Source: CADEDV01 sp048498035 (lineage in GTDB: Bacteria > Bacteroidota > Bacteroidia > Chitinophagales > Chitinophagaceae). From it: a DNA stretch of 64,000 nt. The notes under the pieces are model-generated. The model saw nothing but the letters and a program-made list of their open reading frames with translations, ran no database searches and was not told the origin of the DNA. Shown here one piece after another: positions 18,235 to 26,518 of the stretch. The stretch lies in contig JBEHYT010000006.1 of NCBI GenBank assembly GCA_048498035.1, positions 1-64,000 of the forward strand, given 5' to 3'. The position numbers and the translations under genes are program-made. Numbering within the stretch: position 1 is the first letter of the stretch; each line of letters opens with the position of its first letter.

Positions 18235-21200
18235 TTAAAATCCAAGCCGTACGCCGAAATTAAATTGCCTTACTGTCGGGTAACCGCCCACATCACTGTA
18301 CCCGCCAATGATGCTGTAGGGGTCATTCGTTACTTCAGGATCGGGTCCGGGATATTTGGTGATCGTAAATAAATTAGAGGCTGCCACGTATACAGAAGCG
18401 CTCCTGATCTTTGCTCCGCTAAGTATTTTTTCCGGTAGCTGGTAATTAAGCGTTACTGTCTTCAACTTGATGTACGAAGCTTTGAAAACGTTATTGCTTG
18501 CCAGGTAAGCGTAGCTGGATTCACCCAACAGCAGCCTTGGATTGTTTGAGTTTGGATTATCTGGCGTCCAATGATCCAGGATCGCAGTACCCTTGTTGGT
18601 ACGCGTAGCCAGGTCATGGTATTGTACATCTGCCAGGTAGATCATGTCTCCACCATACGAAAATGTAAACAACGCAATCAGGCTAAAATTCTTGTATGTA
18701 AATGAATTGGTGATACCTCCGTAAAATTTGGGTTCTGCGTGACCAATTACTGTATCTTTTGTAAAACCGTCACTGTCCAGCAGGTAATACGGATCTCCAA
18801 TTCCCAGGTAAGGATAGAAACCATATTGTGCCAGCAGGTTGGCTGCCATGTAATCATCTACCTGTTTTTGGGTTTTCATTACACCCAGGTATTGTTTGCC
18901 ATATAGCACACCCAGGGGCTGACCCACCTGCAGTGCGGTGTTTCCAAACTGAACAGCGCCATTTACCTGGCTGGAAAGATCGTTGGAAAGCTCCAGCACC
19001 TTGGAGCGGTTGCGGGAAAGGTTAAGCGATGCGGTCCACTGGAAATCTTTGTGACGCACTACATCTCCGCGAATATCAAGCTCAAAACCTTCATTTTTGA
19101 TGTTAGCGATGTTTGACACAAGACTGCTGTAACCTGAGCTTGTTGCAACGGTGGTGTTATACAAAACACCCTTTGTTCGCTTTTCATACCAGCCAAATGA
19201 AAGCCGCAGACGGTCTTTGAAAAGGCCCGCATCAATGCCCGCATCTTTTTGCAGCGTTGATTCCCATTTCAAATCATCGTTGCCAAGTTGTGAAGGAACC
19301 AGCCCATTTGTACCAGCATACGAAACCGGGCTGTACAGGGTATAAAATAAATTGTCTCCTATATTCTGTGTTCCGGTATACCCGGCGCTTACGCGCAATT
19401 TCAATTCATTCAGCCAGGAAACATTGTGCAGGAACTTCTCTTCAGACAATCTCCAGGCCACACCGGCAGACGGGAAGTAGCCCGTACGTTGCGACTTTGG
19501 AAATTTGGAAGAGATATCAGACCTGCCGGTGAACGTAAAGAGATAACGTTCTTTCAGGGCGTAATTGATCCGGGAATAAAAGCTCAACAGCGCACTCTGG
19601 CCAGACACACCGGTTGGCGGCAATGCCAGCGCTGCTGAAGACAGGTTGTTCAAATATTTATCATCCGGGAAACCCTGTCCGCTGGCTGAAAATGAATTGT
19701 ACTTTGTTTTCTGCCAGGAGGTTCCAACCAGCACATTAATACGGTTGTTACGATTAAACTGTTTGTCCCAGGTAAGCGTGTTTTCAAAAAACGTGCTTAC
19801 GTTTTGTGATTGTGCCTGCGTAGCTATCCCCGGCGTTGTAGAGGTTCCGTTATCAGATGCAACGCGGCTTGTAGATGGCGTATAGTTATCCTGGTGATAA
19901 TTAGAATAGTTTACAGATACCAGTGACTTAAATTTCAGTGTCCGGAGGATATCATATTCCGCCGCCAGTGATCCCAACATGGTAATGGTGTTGGATTTGT
20001 TAACTCCATTGAGTAAAAGCAGCGGGTTCTGGTATCCCTGGTAATCATACGCGCCCAGTTTGGAGGCGTCAATTACATACACGCTGCCATCAGGATTGTA
20101 AGCAGGCAGGGTGGGAGGCATATACAACGCCTGCGTGTACAGGCCATTGGTAATATTGTTGGTAGTAAAACCATAATCCAGGTTGGAAATTACACGAAGG
20201 CGATCGGTAATTTCATTGTCAAGGCTGATCTTTCCACCAATTCGTTTAAAATCCGTTCCCTTTACGGCGCCGTTTTGTCCTGCATACGATAAGGAAGTGT
20301 AATACCGTGAAGCATTGCCACCACCGCGCACCGAAATATCTGCATTTTGTGTAAATCCATGTCGCAATACGAGATCAAGCCAGTCTGTATTAGCTGTTCC
20401 GAGGTAAGATGGATCCGTCAGGATTTGCGTAGCCGTTGCATTAGGAGGAAGACTGGCTGCTGCACGCGCCTCGTTCAAATTCCTGGCGCCTTCCTGGAAA
20501 ATAGCAATATACTGTTGCGCGCTCAGCACTTTCTCCTTAATGGGCACATTCATGCCTGCATAATAATTGGCTTCCAGTACCGGCTTTTGATTTTGCTTTC
20601 CTTTTTTAGTGGTAATGATAACTACGCCATTGGCCGCTTTAGAACCATAGATGGCGGTAGCAGAAGCGTCTTTGAGGATATCAATGCTTTCAATATCACT
20701 CAAATTCAACCCGCCCAGGCTGTTTAGTCCCCGCGTAAAAGATCCGGAGATCGTATTGTTGGGATCGTCATTCCCAAACCGTTCCACAGGGCTTACAATT
20801 TCCGCTGCACTTTGCAGGTATTTATTTTCAATGGTAACGGGTACGCCGTCAATAATATACAACGGATCATTTCCTCCTAACAATGAAGTACCACCACGGA
20901 TGCGGATCTTGGCCACACCACCGGGTGATCCGTCTGCCTGTATAACCTGTACCCCCGCAGCTTTTCCCGCCATTGCATTATCAATCGTAGTAAACGGTGT
21001 ATTCTTTAACTCTGCTACATTGATCGATGCAACTGATCCTGTAAGGTCTTTTCGTTTGGCCGTACCATATCCTACCACTACGGTTTCAGACATGGCGGTT
21101 ACTTTGAGTTTTACGGTAATAGTGGAAAGATCTGTGCGACCATTCACTTTTATTTCAAAGTCCTGGATGTTTACGCCGCTAATAACAAGCGTTGCCGCTT

Positions 21201-21690
21201 CATTCACGTTCTGTAATCCAAAAACACCGTTTTCATCCGTTGTAGTTCCCTGGCCGGTTCCTTTTACCTGCACGCTTGCGCCGGCAACTGCGTCGCCGGC
21301 TTCGTTTACAACCCGGCCGTGTATATCAATGGTCGCGGGTCCAGCGGGTTGCGGGTCGGTCTCCGCAAGGTCAGTACCAGGAGCTGTTCTAACCACTGCT
21401 TTTGGCTTTACCACGATGTTATTGGCTTCGATGGTAAAATCAAGCGGTTGATTTCTAAAACATAGCGTCAGAACATCCGTGAGCGTTGCGCCTTTTACAT
21501 TAATGCTGATCCGTTGCGCCAGCCCAATTTCCTCATCACTATACAGGAAATTGTAACCGGTTTGTTTGTTTACTTCAACAAATACGGCTTTCAGCGGCAC
21601 ATTTTTCAGGGAAAGTGTGATGCGCTGGGCGTTGGTTCTTGCACTAAGCTGAAGGCAGGCAAGAAGTAAGAAAAGTGCTGTCAGTTTCAT
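18235..21690 (-). CDS. SusC/RagA-family TonB-dependent outer-membrane transporter with STN domain
   Basis: The 1151-residue product, counted from MKLTALFLLLACLQ at 21690, has a signal peptide followed by an STN signalling domain (about 25-95; LSLKNVPLKAVFVEVNKQTG). A carboxypeptidase-like beta domain (IDHGRVV-type; about 120-200) comes next, then a plug (SETVVVGYGTAKRKDLTGSV), and finally a beta barrel. It takes up a nutrient with SusD in a TonB-driven way. The STN domain is the part that usually talks to a FecR anti-sigma factor, and fecR lies just upstream. An ATG at 21828 in frame adds 46 residues before the signal peptide and is probably not used. Confidence 0.95.
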   Translation of the reverse strand: MKLTALFLLLACLQLSARTNAQRITLSLKNVPLKAVFVEVNKQTGYNFLYSDEEIGLAQRISINVKGATLTDVLTLCFRNQPLDFTIEANNIVVKPKAVVRTAPGTDLAETDPQPAGPATIDIHGRVVNEAGDAVAGASVQVKGTGQGTTTDENGVFGLQNVNEAATLVISGVNIQDFEIKVNGRTDLSTITVKLKVTAMSETVVVGYGTAKRKDLTGSVASINVAELKNTPFTTIDNAMAGKAAGVQVIQADGSPGGVAKIRIRGGTSLLGGNDPLYIIDGVPVTIENKYLQSAAEIVSPVERFGNDDPNNTISGSFTRGLNSLGGLNLSDIESIDILKDASATAIYGSKAANGVVIITTKKGKQNQKPVLEANYYAGMNVPIKEKVLSAQQYIAIFQEGARNLNEARAAASLPPNATATQILTDPSYLGTANTDWLDLVLRHGFTQNADISVRGGGNASRYYTSLSYAGQNGAVKGTDFKRIGGKISLDNEITDRLRVISNLDYGFTTNNITNGLYTQALYMPPTLPAYNPDGSVYVIDASKLGAYDYQGYQNPLLLLNGVNKSNTITMLGSLAAEYDILRTLKFKSLVSVNYSNYHQDNYTPSTSRVASDNGTSTTPGIATQAQSQNVSTFFENTLTWDKQFNRNNRINVLVGTSWQKTKYNSFSASGQGFPDDKYLNNLSSAALALPPTGVSGQSALLSFYSRINYALKERYLFTFTGRSDISSKFPKSQRTGYFPSAGVAWRLSEEKFLHNVSWLNELKLRVSAGYTGTQNIGDNLFYTLYSPVSYAGTNGLVPSQLGNDDLKWESTLQKDAGIDAGLFKDRLRLSFGWYEKRTKGVLYNTTVATSSGYSSLVSNIANIKNEGFELDIRGDVVRHKDFQWTASLNLSRNRSKVLELSNDLSSQVNGAVQFGNTALQVGQPLGVLYGKQYLGVMKTQKQVDDYMAANLLAQYGFYPYLGIGDPYYLLDSDGFTKDTVIGHAEPKFYGGITNSFTYKNFSLIALFTFSYGGDMIYLADVQYHDLATRTNKGTAILDHWTPDNPNSNNPRLLLGESSYAYLASNNVFKASYIKLKTVTLNYQLPEKILSGAKIRSASVYVAASNLFTITKYPGPDPEVTNDPYSIIGGYSDVGGYPTVRQFNFGVRLGF

Positions 21691-21888
21691 AACTCTTACC
21701 AGAAATTTTACCTCCGAGGTAGTAGAGGGGATGTGAAGAGCTTCGCTTCGGCAGCTATCGGAGCGGTCAATGGTCCGGGGACGTAAATTATTTCCGAGCC
21801 CGGACTTGTCAGCAGTCAGTAAATGCATAGCTTTGCATTGTTTAGGTTGATTAATCGTGTTTGGTCACCTTTTAATTTATCTGAACAA

Positions 21889-21911
21889 GGCTCCTGTTAA
21901 CGGCAGGAGCC
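21889..21911. repeat. Hairpin between fecR and susC, possible weak terminator
   Basis: GGCTCCTG at 21889-21896 pairs with CAGGAGCC at 21904-21911. On the minus strand it is followed only by TTGTTC, a weak U-run; on the plus strand a better run (TTTGTTTTTT) follows, but no plus-strand gene ends here. It may partly stop fecR transcripts before susC. Confidence 0.5.
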
Positions 21912-21951
21912 GTTTGTTTTTTATAGGTCGCTTTCGGTTCGTCTTAGGTCA

Positions 21952-23130
21952 TCAATTAGCTGGTTTTGCTTTTTTCACAATCATTTTATTGCCTTCAATT
22001 TCAAAATAAACGGCGCCGGTTCTTTCAAGCATCGCAAACACTTCAGAAGCGTTTACATTACGGGAAATAATGCCGGTAAAGTGGTTGCTGATCTCATCCT
22101 GGTATTCTACATCTACATCATACCATCGCGCCAGCTCCCGCATCACTTCTTTAATATCTGCACTGTTAAAAATGAATTTCTCATTCTTCCACGCCACTAC
22201 TGCATTTACATCAACATCTTCTTTTAAACTCAATAACTGCTGACCACTCGCAACTGCCTGCTGTGAAGGAGCAAGTACCAGCATTTTACCCGCATTACTC
22301 ACCCGCGCTGCACCAGCGATCAATGTTGTCCTCGTGCTTTCTTCATCCGTGTAGGCATTTACGTTGAACTCCGTACCCAGGTCCTCTACTTCCACTCCAT
22401 TGGCCATCACGCGAAAAGGCTGCTTCTCATTATGGGTTACGGAAAAATAAGCCTCTCCCGTTATTTCCACCTTTCGTTCGGCACCCGTAAACGATACAGG
22501 GTACGTTAGCCTGCTTTCGCTGTTCAACCACACACGCGTACCATCACTCAACACCAGCGAAATCACCTTGCTTCCCCGCGGATTATACAATGTGTTGTAA
22601 GCGGGCTCCCCGGTGGCAGCGCTTCCCTCGTAACTGATCTTGCCGTCGGCCAGCTTTACAAGACTTACACTCCCTTCCGTTGCCAGCGTTCCATTGTTCA
22701 CACTATCCAGGAAAACTGTACGTCCATCTGCCAACGTAATCATGGCCCGGTTGGTAGCCGGAGCCTTTACGTCATGACTGGCTATTTGCGTCTTGCTCCC
22801 TTCCTTGTCGCGATTTACATAAAGCAACAGGGCTGTCCCTACTACCAGGATAATTGAAGCAGCCACCATCCATCTTTTAAACAGCCTATGGCTGCTCGCC
22901 GGCATCTTCCGGACCGGCGCAGGTTTGAAAATTTGCGCAAGAAGCCGGGCCCGTCGTTCGGGATCCGCTATTGGCGCCGACGTTTCGAGGATTCCGGTCA
23001 ATAGTGATTCCACCTCTTCTTCAGGCGTTGCATACAGCATTTCAAACAACTCATTTTCATCGGATTGTGTCAACTCCCTTTTTGAATACCCGTTTAAAAG
23101 CTCTATTAAACGAATCTGTTTTTCAGGCAT
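21952..23130 (-). CDS. FecR-family anti-sigma factor
   Basis: The 392-residue protein (from MPEKQIRL at 23130) has an N-terminal cytosolic sigma-binding part, one membrane helix (WMVAASIILVVGTALLLYV at about 90-108), a periplasmic FecR domain (VWLNSESRLTYPVSF, EITGEAYFSV) and a C-terminal STN-like DUF4974 domain (FEIEGNKMIVKK). FecR proteins hold ECF sigma factors until the TonB receptor signals uptake. Normally the ECF gene precedes fecR, but here the 190 bp upstream contain none and the next gene is an unrelated ATPase. Confidence 0.95.
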   Translation of the reverse strand: MPEKQIRLIELLNGYSKRELTQSDENELFEMLYATPEEEVESLLTGILETSAPIADPERRARLLAQIFKPAPVRKMPASSHRLFKRWMVAASIILVVGTALLLYVNRDKEGSKTQIASHDVKAPATNRAMITLADGRTVFLDSVNNGTLATEGSVSLVKLADGKISYEGSAATGEPAYNTLYNPRGSKVISLVLSDGTRVWLNSESRLTYPVSFTGAERKVEITGEAYFSVTHNEKQPFRVMANGVEVEDLGTEFNVNAYTDEESTRTTLIAGAARVSNAGKMLVLAPSQQAVASGQQLLSLKEDVDVNAVVAWKNEKFIFNSADIKEVMRELARWYDVDVEYQDEISNHFTGIISRNVNASEVFAMLERTGAVYFEIEGNKMIVKKAKPAN

Positions 23131-23328
23131 AACAAGCATTTAAAATTTCATAATGATAAAGTCATGGTAAGGTTACAGTCAGTAGCTATGACAGCTGCCA
23201 AAGCAATCAGTCCCAGTTGACCGGCGATTTTTTTAATCGGGAGATAAATAATCTGAATGGAATACTTTTCACAGCAGTAGGCTGCGAGTGCAATGTTTTT
23301 TTTAGTTCGCTGCTGCAGGATTTATAAA

Positions 23329-24531
23329 CTAGTATAAAAATCCAAATAACCAGAGTGGTACTTTAGTTCCAATCCCTGTCTCTATATTATCCGCAGCTAC
23401 CAGATATAAATCGTTTTTGCTAACCTGCCTCGCAGTCTTGGATTTGCCACCCACCTCTATAGTTATACCTGAAGTCAGAAAATCACCATCAACAGGTGCA
23501 AATACTTCTGCTCCGGTATTTATCAATTGTGTAAGCAAAAATGTTTCCCTGATATTTCCCTTATCCGGATGGGGATGAATGGCGTAGGCGAGATTGGTAT
23601 TTTCTAAAAAAATCTTCTCTGGTTTTTGTAATCTTGAAATGCCTTTCCCGGCTGCTGAAAGAATATTTAAAAGCCGCGCATCTTTCAGTTGATAAATATA
23701 TTCATAGACACTCTCGCGATGTAAATCCAGTTTACGCGCTAGCGCCGACATATTGGGTTTGAATGGTGCGCTTTCCCCAATCGCCCCTAAAAGCCGTTTT
23801 ACTTTTACTGCAGTACCTGCATTATAAGAAGCAATATATGCAAGATCAGTGTCCACTATCGTATTAATGACCTGTTCCAGCTTAAGCAGGTACTCGGCTT
23901 CTCCTTCAGCTATGATAGGCAGATAACCATTTTTAAGATATTTGTTGAACGCCGGCAGCGGCTGCAGCTTGTCGAGCACAGAGATGCTTATTTCTCTGTG
24001 TTTCGAACGTATCTCTTCAATGCTGACAGGATCAAAAGATATCTGCTCGGTAAAGGAAAGATATTCTCTGAATGACAACCCGGCAAGAGTATAGCTGACT
24101 ACCCGACGGCTCAGATCCGATTCTCCCCGGTAAATGTCCAGGGCAGAAGACGCTGAGAAAATCACCCGCATTTCCGGCAGTCCGTCATAAATATTTTTAA
24201 GCTCTCTGGACCATCCCGGATATTTATGCACTTCATCAATGAATAAAATTCTTCCTCCCTGCTTATACCAATCCATGGCTGTATCCAATAGGGTATGACT
24301 ATAAAACCAGGTATGATCGGCAGTTACATACAAGGCTTTGGGCGCCAGTTCTTTCAAATCAAATTTCAGGTGTTGCAGCATCATTGTGGTTTTACCCGCC
24401 CCTCTTGGACCCTTGATGCCCACCATCCGTTGACTCCAGTTCACCCGGGAGTGGAGGTATCGCCTGAACGAATTATTGATCGTTCTGAGTAAATTATCCT
24501 GATATTGATATAAAAGTTCCATATAACCCAT
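23329..24531 (-). CDS. AAA-family ATPase with DUF4143-type C-terminal domain
   Basis: The 400-residue protein has a P-loop (GIKGPRGAGKTTMMLQ, about residue 40), a Walker B motif (GRILFIDEVHKYPGW) and a C-terminal region with winged-helix and DUF4143-like features (LARKLDLHRESVYEYIYQL, FLENTNLAYAIHPH). This large family is scattered among Bacteroidota and archaea; its function is unknown and it spreads horizontally. ATG codons at 24531 and 24522 are both possible. A perfect 13-bp inverted repeat immediately upstream (24532-24584) flanks the probable promoter. The gene stands alone between fecR and asnS. Confidence 0.88.
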   Translation of the reverse strand: MGYMELLYQYQDNLLRTINNSFRRYLHSRVNWSQRMVGIKGPRGAGKTTMMLQHLKFDLKELAPKALYVTADHTWFYSHTLLDTAMDWYKQGGRILFIDEVHKYPGWSRELKNIYDGLPEMRVIFSASSALDIYRGESDLSRRVVSYTLAGLSFREYLSFTEQISFDPVSIEEIRSKHREISISVLDKLQPLPAFNKYLKNGYLPIIAEGEAEYLLKLEQVINTIVDTDLAYIASYNAGTAVKVKRLLGAIGESAPFKPNMSALARKLDLHRESVYEYIYQLKDARLLNILSAAGKGISRLQKPEKIFLENTNLAYAIHPHPDKGNIRETFLLTQLINTGAEVFAPVDGDFLTSGITIEVGGKSKTARQVSKNDLYLVAADNIETGIGTKVPLWLFGFLY

Positions 24532-24584
24532 TTGCTGGTTTAAAAGTACAAAAATGATTCTAAATTGTATGTTTAAACCAGCAA
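24532..24584. promoter_or_regulatory. Long inverted repeat at the ATPase gene promoter
   Basis: TTGCTGGTTTAAA at 24532-24544 and TTTAAACCAGCAA at 24572-24584 are perfect inverted copies with a 27-bp spacer. The near arm touches the ATG at 24531, and the spacer holds AT-rich promoter-like sequence (TTTTTGTACTTTTA on the minus strand). It may be an operator, possibly for autoregulation, or a structured 5' end. Confidence 0.6.
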
Positions 24585-24752
24585 TTTTAAGTTATTAATA
24601 TGCATTCTGCTCATTTTGAGGACTTTACAGCGCAATCTGAGGTATTGCTAGTCTGGCCCGCTTTTGTCCTGGAAAAATGAAAAATTCAGGTTAAACAACT
24701 ATTTATCTAGCTGAATATCAACGCCTTTTTAATTTCCTTATTCAGTAAACAT

Positions 24753-24777
24753 AAAAAGGGCCATGCATGCATGGCCC
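24753..24777 (-). terminator. Rho-independent terminator of asnS
   Basis: A perfect 20-bp palindrome at 24758-24777 (GGGCCATGCA and its mirror) is followed on the minus strand by TTTTT (24753-24757). It lies 31 bp past the asnS stop codon. Confidence 0.85.
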
Positions 24778-24808
24778 TGGTAATATCGCTCCAACATCTT
24801 TATCGCTT

Positions 24809-26251
24809 CTAAAAATCCGCGCTCTTTGGTGTTCGTGGAAAAGGAATTACATCACGGATGTTGGTCATGCCAGTTACAAACAACACCATTCGCTCAAAAC
24901 CCAATCCAAAACCCGCATGCGGCACCGTACCAAAGCGACGCGTATCCAGGTACCACCACAACTCTTCTGGCGGCACGTGCATTTTCTCCATACGCTCCAG
25001 TAATTTATCCATCCGCTCTTCCCGCTGGGAACCTCCTACAATTTCCCCAATACCAGGCGCCAGGATGTCCATGGCAGCCACGGTTTTCCCATCTTCATTC
25101 ATCCGCATATAAAATGCCTTGATATGCTCCGGGTAATTTGTCAGGATCACCGGCTTTTTAAAATGTTTCTCCACCAGGTAACGTTCATGCTCACTTTGAA
25201 AATCCATGCCCCATTCGGTAATCGGGTACTGGAATTTCTTCTTCTTGTTGTGGTTGCTGTTTCTTAATATATCAAACGCTTCTGTGTAGGTAATGCGTTC
25301 AAATTTATTATTCAGTACAAACTCCAATTTTTCAATCAGCCCCATTTCACTACGCTTGTCCTGCGGCAATTGCTTTTCTTCCTCCAGTAAACGTTGCGCC
25401 AGGAATTGAAGATCATCCGTATTATGGTCCATGACATAGCGGATCAGGTACTGGATAAATTCTTCTGCCAGGTCCATATTATCTTCCAGGTCATTGAACG
25501 CAACTTCTGGTTCGATCATCCAAAACTCGGCCAGGTGCCGGGCCGTATTACTGTTTTCAGCGCGGAAAGTTGGGCCAAACGTATAAATCTCACCAAAAGC
25601 TGTAGCGCCCAGTTCTCCTTCCAACTGACCGCTTACGGTGAGATTGGTACTACGTCCAAAAAAATCTTCCCTGTAATTGATCTCCCCTTTTTCATCACGT
25701 GGCGCCGTGCCATCCATGGGCAGCGTTGTAACGCGAAACATTTCTCCCGCACCTTCTGCATCACTTGCAGTGATGATAGGCGTGTGCAGGTACACAAACC
25801 CTTTATCATTAAAAAACTGGTGCACGGCAAAGGCCAGCGCATGCCGAACACGAAATACAGCGCCAAATGTGTTGGAACGAAACCGGAGATGCGCATTCTC
25901 CCGGAGAAACTCAAGACTGTGTTTTTTGGGCTGCAGCGGATATGTTTCCGCATTACTGTCACCCAGTATCTCGATTGAAGTGGCCTGCAGATCCATCTTC
26001 TGACCCTTTCCCAGTGAAGGAACCACGGTGCCCGATACCTTTAATGACGCTGATATTGTGATGCGCTTCAGCAGCTCTTCATCAAACTGGCCCAATGTTG
26101 CTACCACCTGCAGCGTATGATTGGTAGATCCGTCATTGAGCGCGATAAACTGGTTATTCCGGAAAGAACGTACCCATCCCATTACCGTTACTTCCTGTCC
26201 CACCGGCTCCTGCGCCAGCAATTCCCTGATCTTGATCCGCTTATTGAACAT
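24809..26251 (-). CDS. asnS: Asparaginyl-tRNA synthetase
   Basis: AsnRS charges tRNA-Asn. The 480-residue class II enzyme has an N-terminal OB fold (QEVTVMGWVRSFRNNQFIAL) and motif 1-3 features (FFNDKGFVYLHTP, RAENSNTARHLAEFWMIEPE, GFGLGFERMVLFVTGM). The start at 26251 (MFNKRIKIRELL) is preferred over the longer frame from 26335 because a TAnnTTTG box at 26270-26277 lies 18 nt upstream of it. It diverges from rho. Confidence 0.97.
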   Translation of the reverse strand: MFNKRIKIRELLAQEPVGQEVTVMGWVRSFRNNQFIALNDGSTNHTLQVVATLGQFDEELLKRITISASLKVSGTVVPSLGKGQKMDLQATSIEILGDSNAETYPLQPKKHSLEFLRENAHLRFRSNTFGAVFRVRHALAFAVHQFFNDKGFVYLHTPIITASDAEGAGEMFRVTTLPMDGTAPRDEKGEINYREDFFGRSTNLTVSGQLEGELGATAFGEIYTFGPTFRAENSNTARHLAEFWMIEPEVAFNDLEDNMDLAEEFIQYLIRYVMDHNTDDLQFLAQRLLEEEKQLPQDKRSEMGLIEKLEFVLNNKFERITYTEAFDILRNSNHNKKKKFQYPITEWGMDFQSEHERYLVEKHFKKPVILTNYPEHIKAFYMRMNEDGKTVAAMDILAPGIGEIVGGSQREERMDKLLERMEKMHVPPEELWWYLDTRRFGTVPHAGFGLGFERMVLFVTGMTNIRDVIPFPRTPKSADF

Positions 26252-26269
26252 GCTGATTGATTTGGTCGG

Positions 26270-26277
26270 CAAAGATA
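26270..26277 (-). promoter_or_regulatory. TAnnTTTG -7 box of asnS
   Basis: TATCTTTG on the minus strand, 18 nt before the asnS ATG. It falls inside the longer open frame that starts at 26335 and so argues for the shorter protein. Confidence 0.55.
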
Positions 26278-26518
26278 ATACACCCCCAACGAACCATTCA
26301 CAGCATTCCGGCAGTACAATAACCCTGTTGCACAAATATTTGGGTTCCAGCTAAAATTTGGGTGTTTCGCAAAATCACCGTATCATTGCAGCGGAAAGGG
26401 CCGTTAGCGATTAGAGTCTCCCAGGCATACCTGCCTCATTCCATTCAACAAAACACAGACATTTTTCAGATTCCAAGACTGGTGAATTGGGCTTTGTGAC
26501 TAACCTCATATACTTTTT

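Noticed and set aside
20651..21451. 266-codon open frame antisense to susC
   Set aside because: It overlaps a clear TonB-receptor gene and its translation has no recognisable domain; it is a shadow of codon bias.
21691..21828. 46-codon N-terminal extension of the SusC protein
   Set aside because: A typical signal peptide begins at 21690, so the extension would precede it.
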